Source of the DNA: Lachnospiraceae bacterium
GTDB lineage: Bacteria; Bacillota_A; Clostridia; Lachnospirales; Lachnospiraceae
Assembly: GCA_017464045.1 (NCBI GenBank)
Contig: JAFUEG010000177.1
Span: forward strand, 1-5,228
Direction: 5' to 3'
DNA: 5,228 nucleotides
Part shown: positions 5,081 to 5,228 of the stretch, in pieces
Layout of the letters: every line of letters starts with the position of its first letter
Numbering within the stretch: position 1 is the first letter of the stretch
Position numbers and translations under genes: made by a program
The notes under the pieces: model-generated
What the model saw: only the letters and a program-made list of their open reading frames with translations
What the model was told of the DNA's origin: nothing
Databases searched by the model: none

Positions 5081-5228
5081 TTATTTGCCTCTTTCTTCCA
5101 TAATGAGTTTAATTTCCTGTTCGTTTATACCAACCATAGCTTCACCTAAATCCTCGGATAATTCTGCGATAAGCTTTGCATCATTATAGTTTGTTACAGC
5201 CTTTACTATTGCTGCGGCACGCTTTGCA
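5081..5228 (-). CDS. pdxS: PLP synthase lyase subunit PdxS, C-terminal fragment (gene continues past the window)
   Basis: Read leftward from the window edge, the frame gives the last 48 residues of PdxS and a TAA stop at 5083-5081. [16 protein letters not shown] and LGEAMVGIN are highly characteristic of the end of the PdxS (beta/alpha)8 barrel and its C-terminal helix. PdxS forms the dodecameric core on which PdxT docks and joins ribose 5-phosphate, glyceraldehyde 3-phosphate and ammonia into pyridoxal 5'-phosphate. The pdxS-then-pdxT order with a one-base gap is the common arrangement in Bacillota. The 5' end of the gene and its promoter lie beyond 5228. The fragment is too short for most open-reading-frame callers, but the match is clear by eye. 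Confidence 0.95.
   Translation of the reverse strand, partial: AKRAAAIVKAVTNYNDAKLIAELSEDLGEAMVGINEQEIKLIMEERGK
5088..5092 (-). promoter_or_regulatory. pdxT ribosome binding site inside the end of pdxS
   Basis: On the minus strand AGAGG lies eight bases before the pdxT ATG. It is embedded in the pdxS codons for Arg-Gly near the C-terminus, so ribosomes finishing pdxS would stop almost on top of the pdxT start. Confidence 0.6.

Noticed and set aside
4540..5149. Plus-strand open frames opposite pdxT and pdxS
   Set aside because: They are antisense shadows: the minus strand encodes complete PdxT and the PdxS end with all family motifs, while the plus-strand products have no recognisable features or ribosome binding sites.

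Overview
The window looks like a chromosomal housekeeping segment of a low-GC Gram-positive bacterium. Strong AGGAGG-type ribosome binding sites, AT-rich intergenic DNA, a Bacillota-type L-lactate dehydrogenase, a pdxS-pdxT pair (the DXP-independent vitamin B6 route) and a c-di-GMP-type HD-GYP/GGDEF protein all fit an anaerobic Clostridia member. The protein style is reminiscent of Lachnospiraceae. The family-level placement is inference; no rRNA or marker search could be run.

Layout, left to right. (1) Positions 1-1249, + strand: the 3' part of a multidomain cyclic-di-nucleotide signalling gene. It holds the second half of an HD-GYP domain, a GGDEF domain with a degenerate GADEF signature, and a C-terminal GGDEF-like domain. 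(2) 1344-1625, +: acylphosphatase. (3) 1681-1893, +: a 70-residue conserved-looking protein with a CxxC pair and no assigned function. (4) 1894-2231: a 338-bp gene-free stretch dominated by a 219-bp imperfect palindrome (1982-2200). (5) 2232-3188, +: L-lactate dehydrogenase, followed by a strong hairpin and then an extended -10 promoter. (6) 3298-4464, +: a cation diffusion facilitator transporter with Mn-type motifs and a doubled C-terminal domain. (7) 4466-4515: two tandem 25-bp repeats at the convergent gene boundary. (8) 4507-5079 and 5081-5228, - strand: pdxT and the 3' end of pdxS, the two subunits of PLP synthase, separated by one base.

How they work together: pdxS and pdxT clearly form one operon and one enzyme complex. 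The + strand genes are each preceded by their own gap and ribosome binding site and do not form an obvious pathway. ldh and the transporter appear to be separate units, split by the hairpin/promoter at 3222-3273.

No phage, transposase, CRISPR, tRNA or rRNA is seen. The most unusual item is the palindrome immediately upstream of ldh. It resembles a MITE-like or large structured-RNA repeat rather than a normal promoter region. I found no convincing evidence of a wholly new multi-gene system here.
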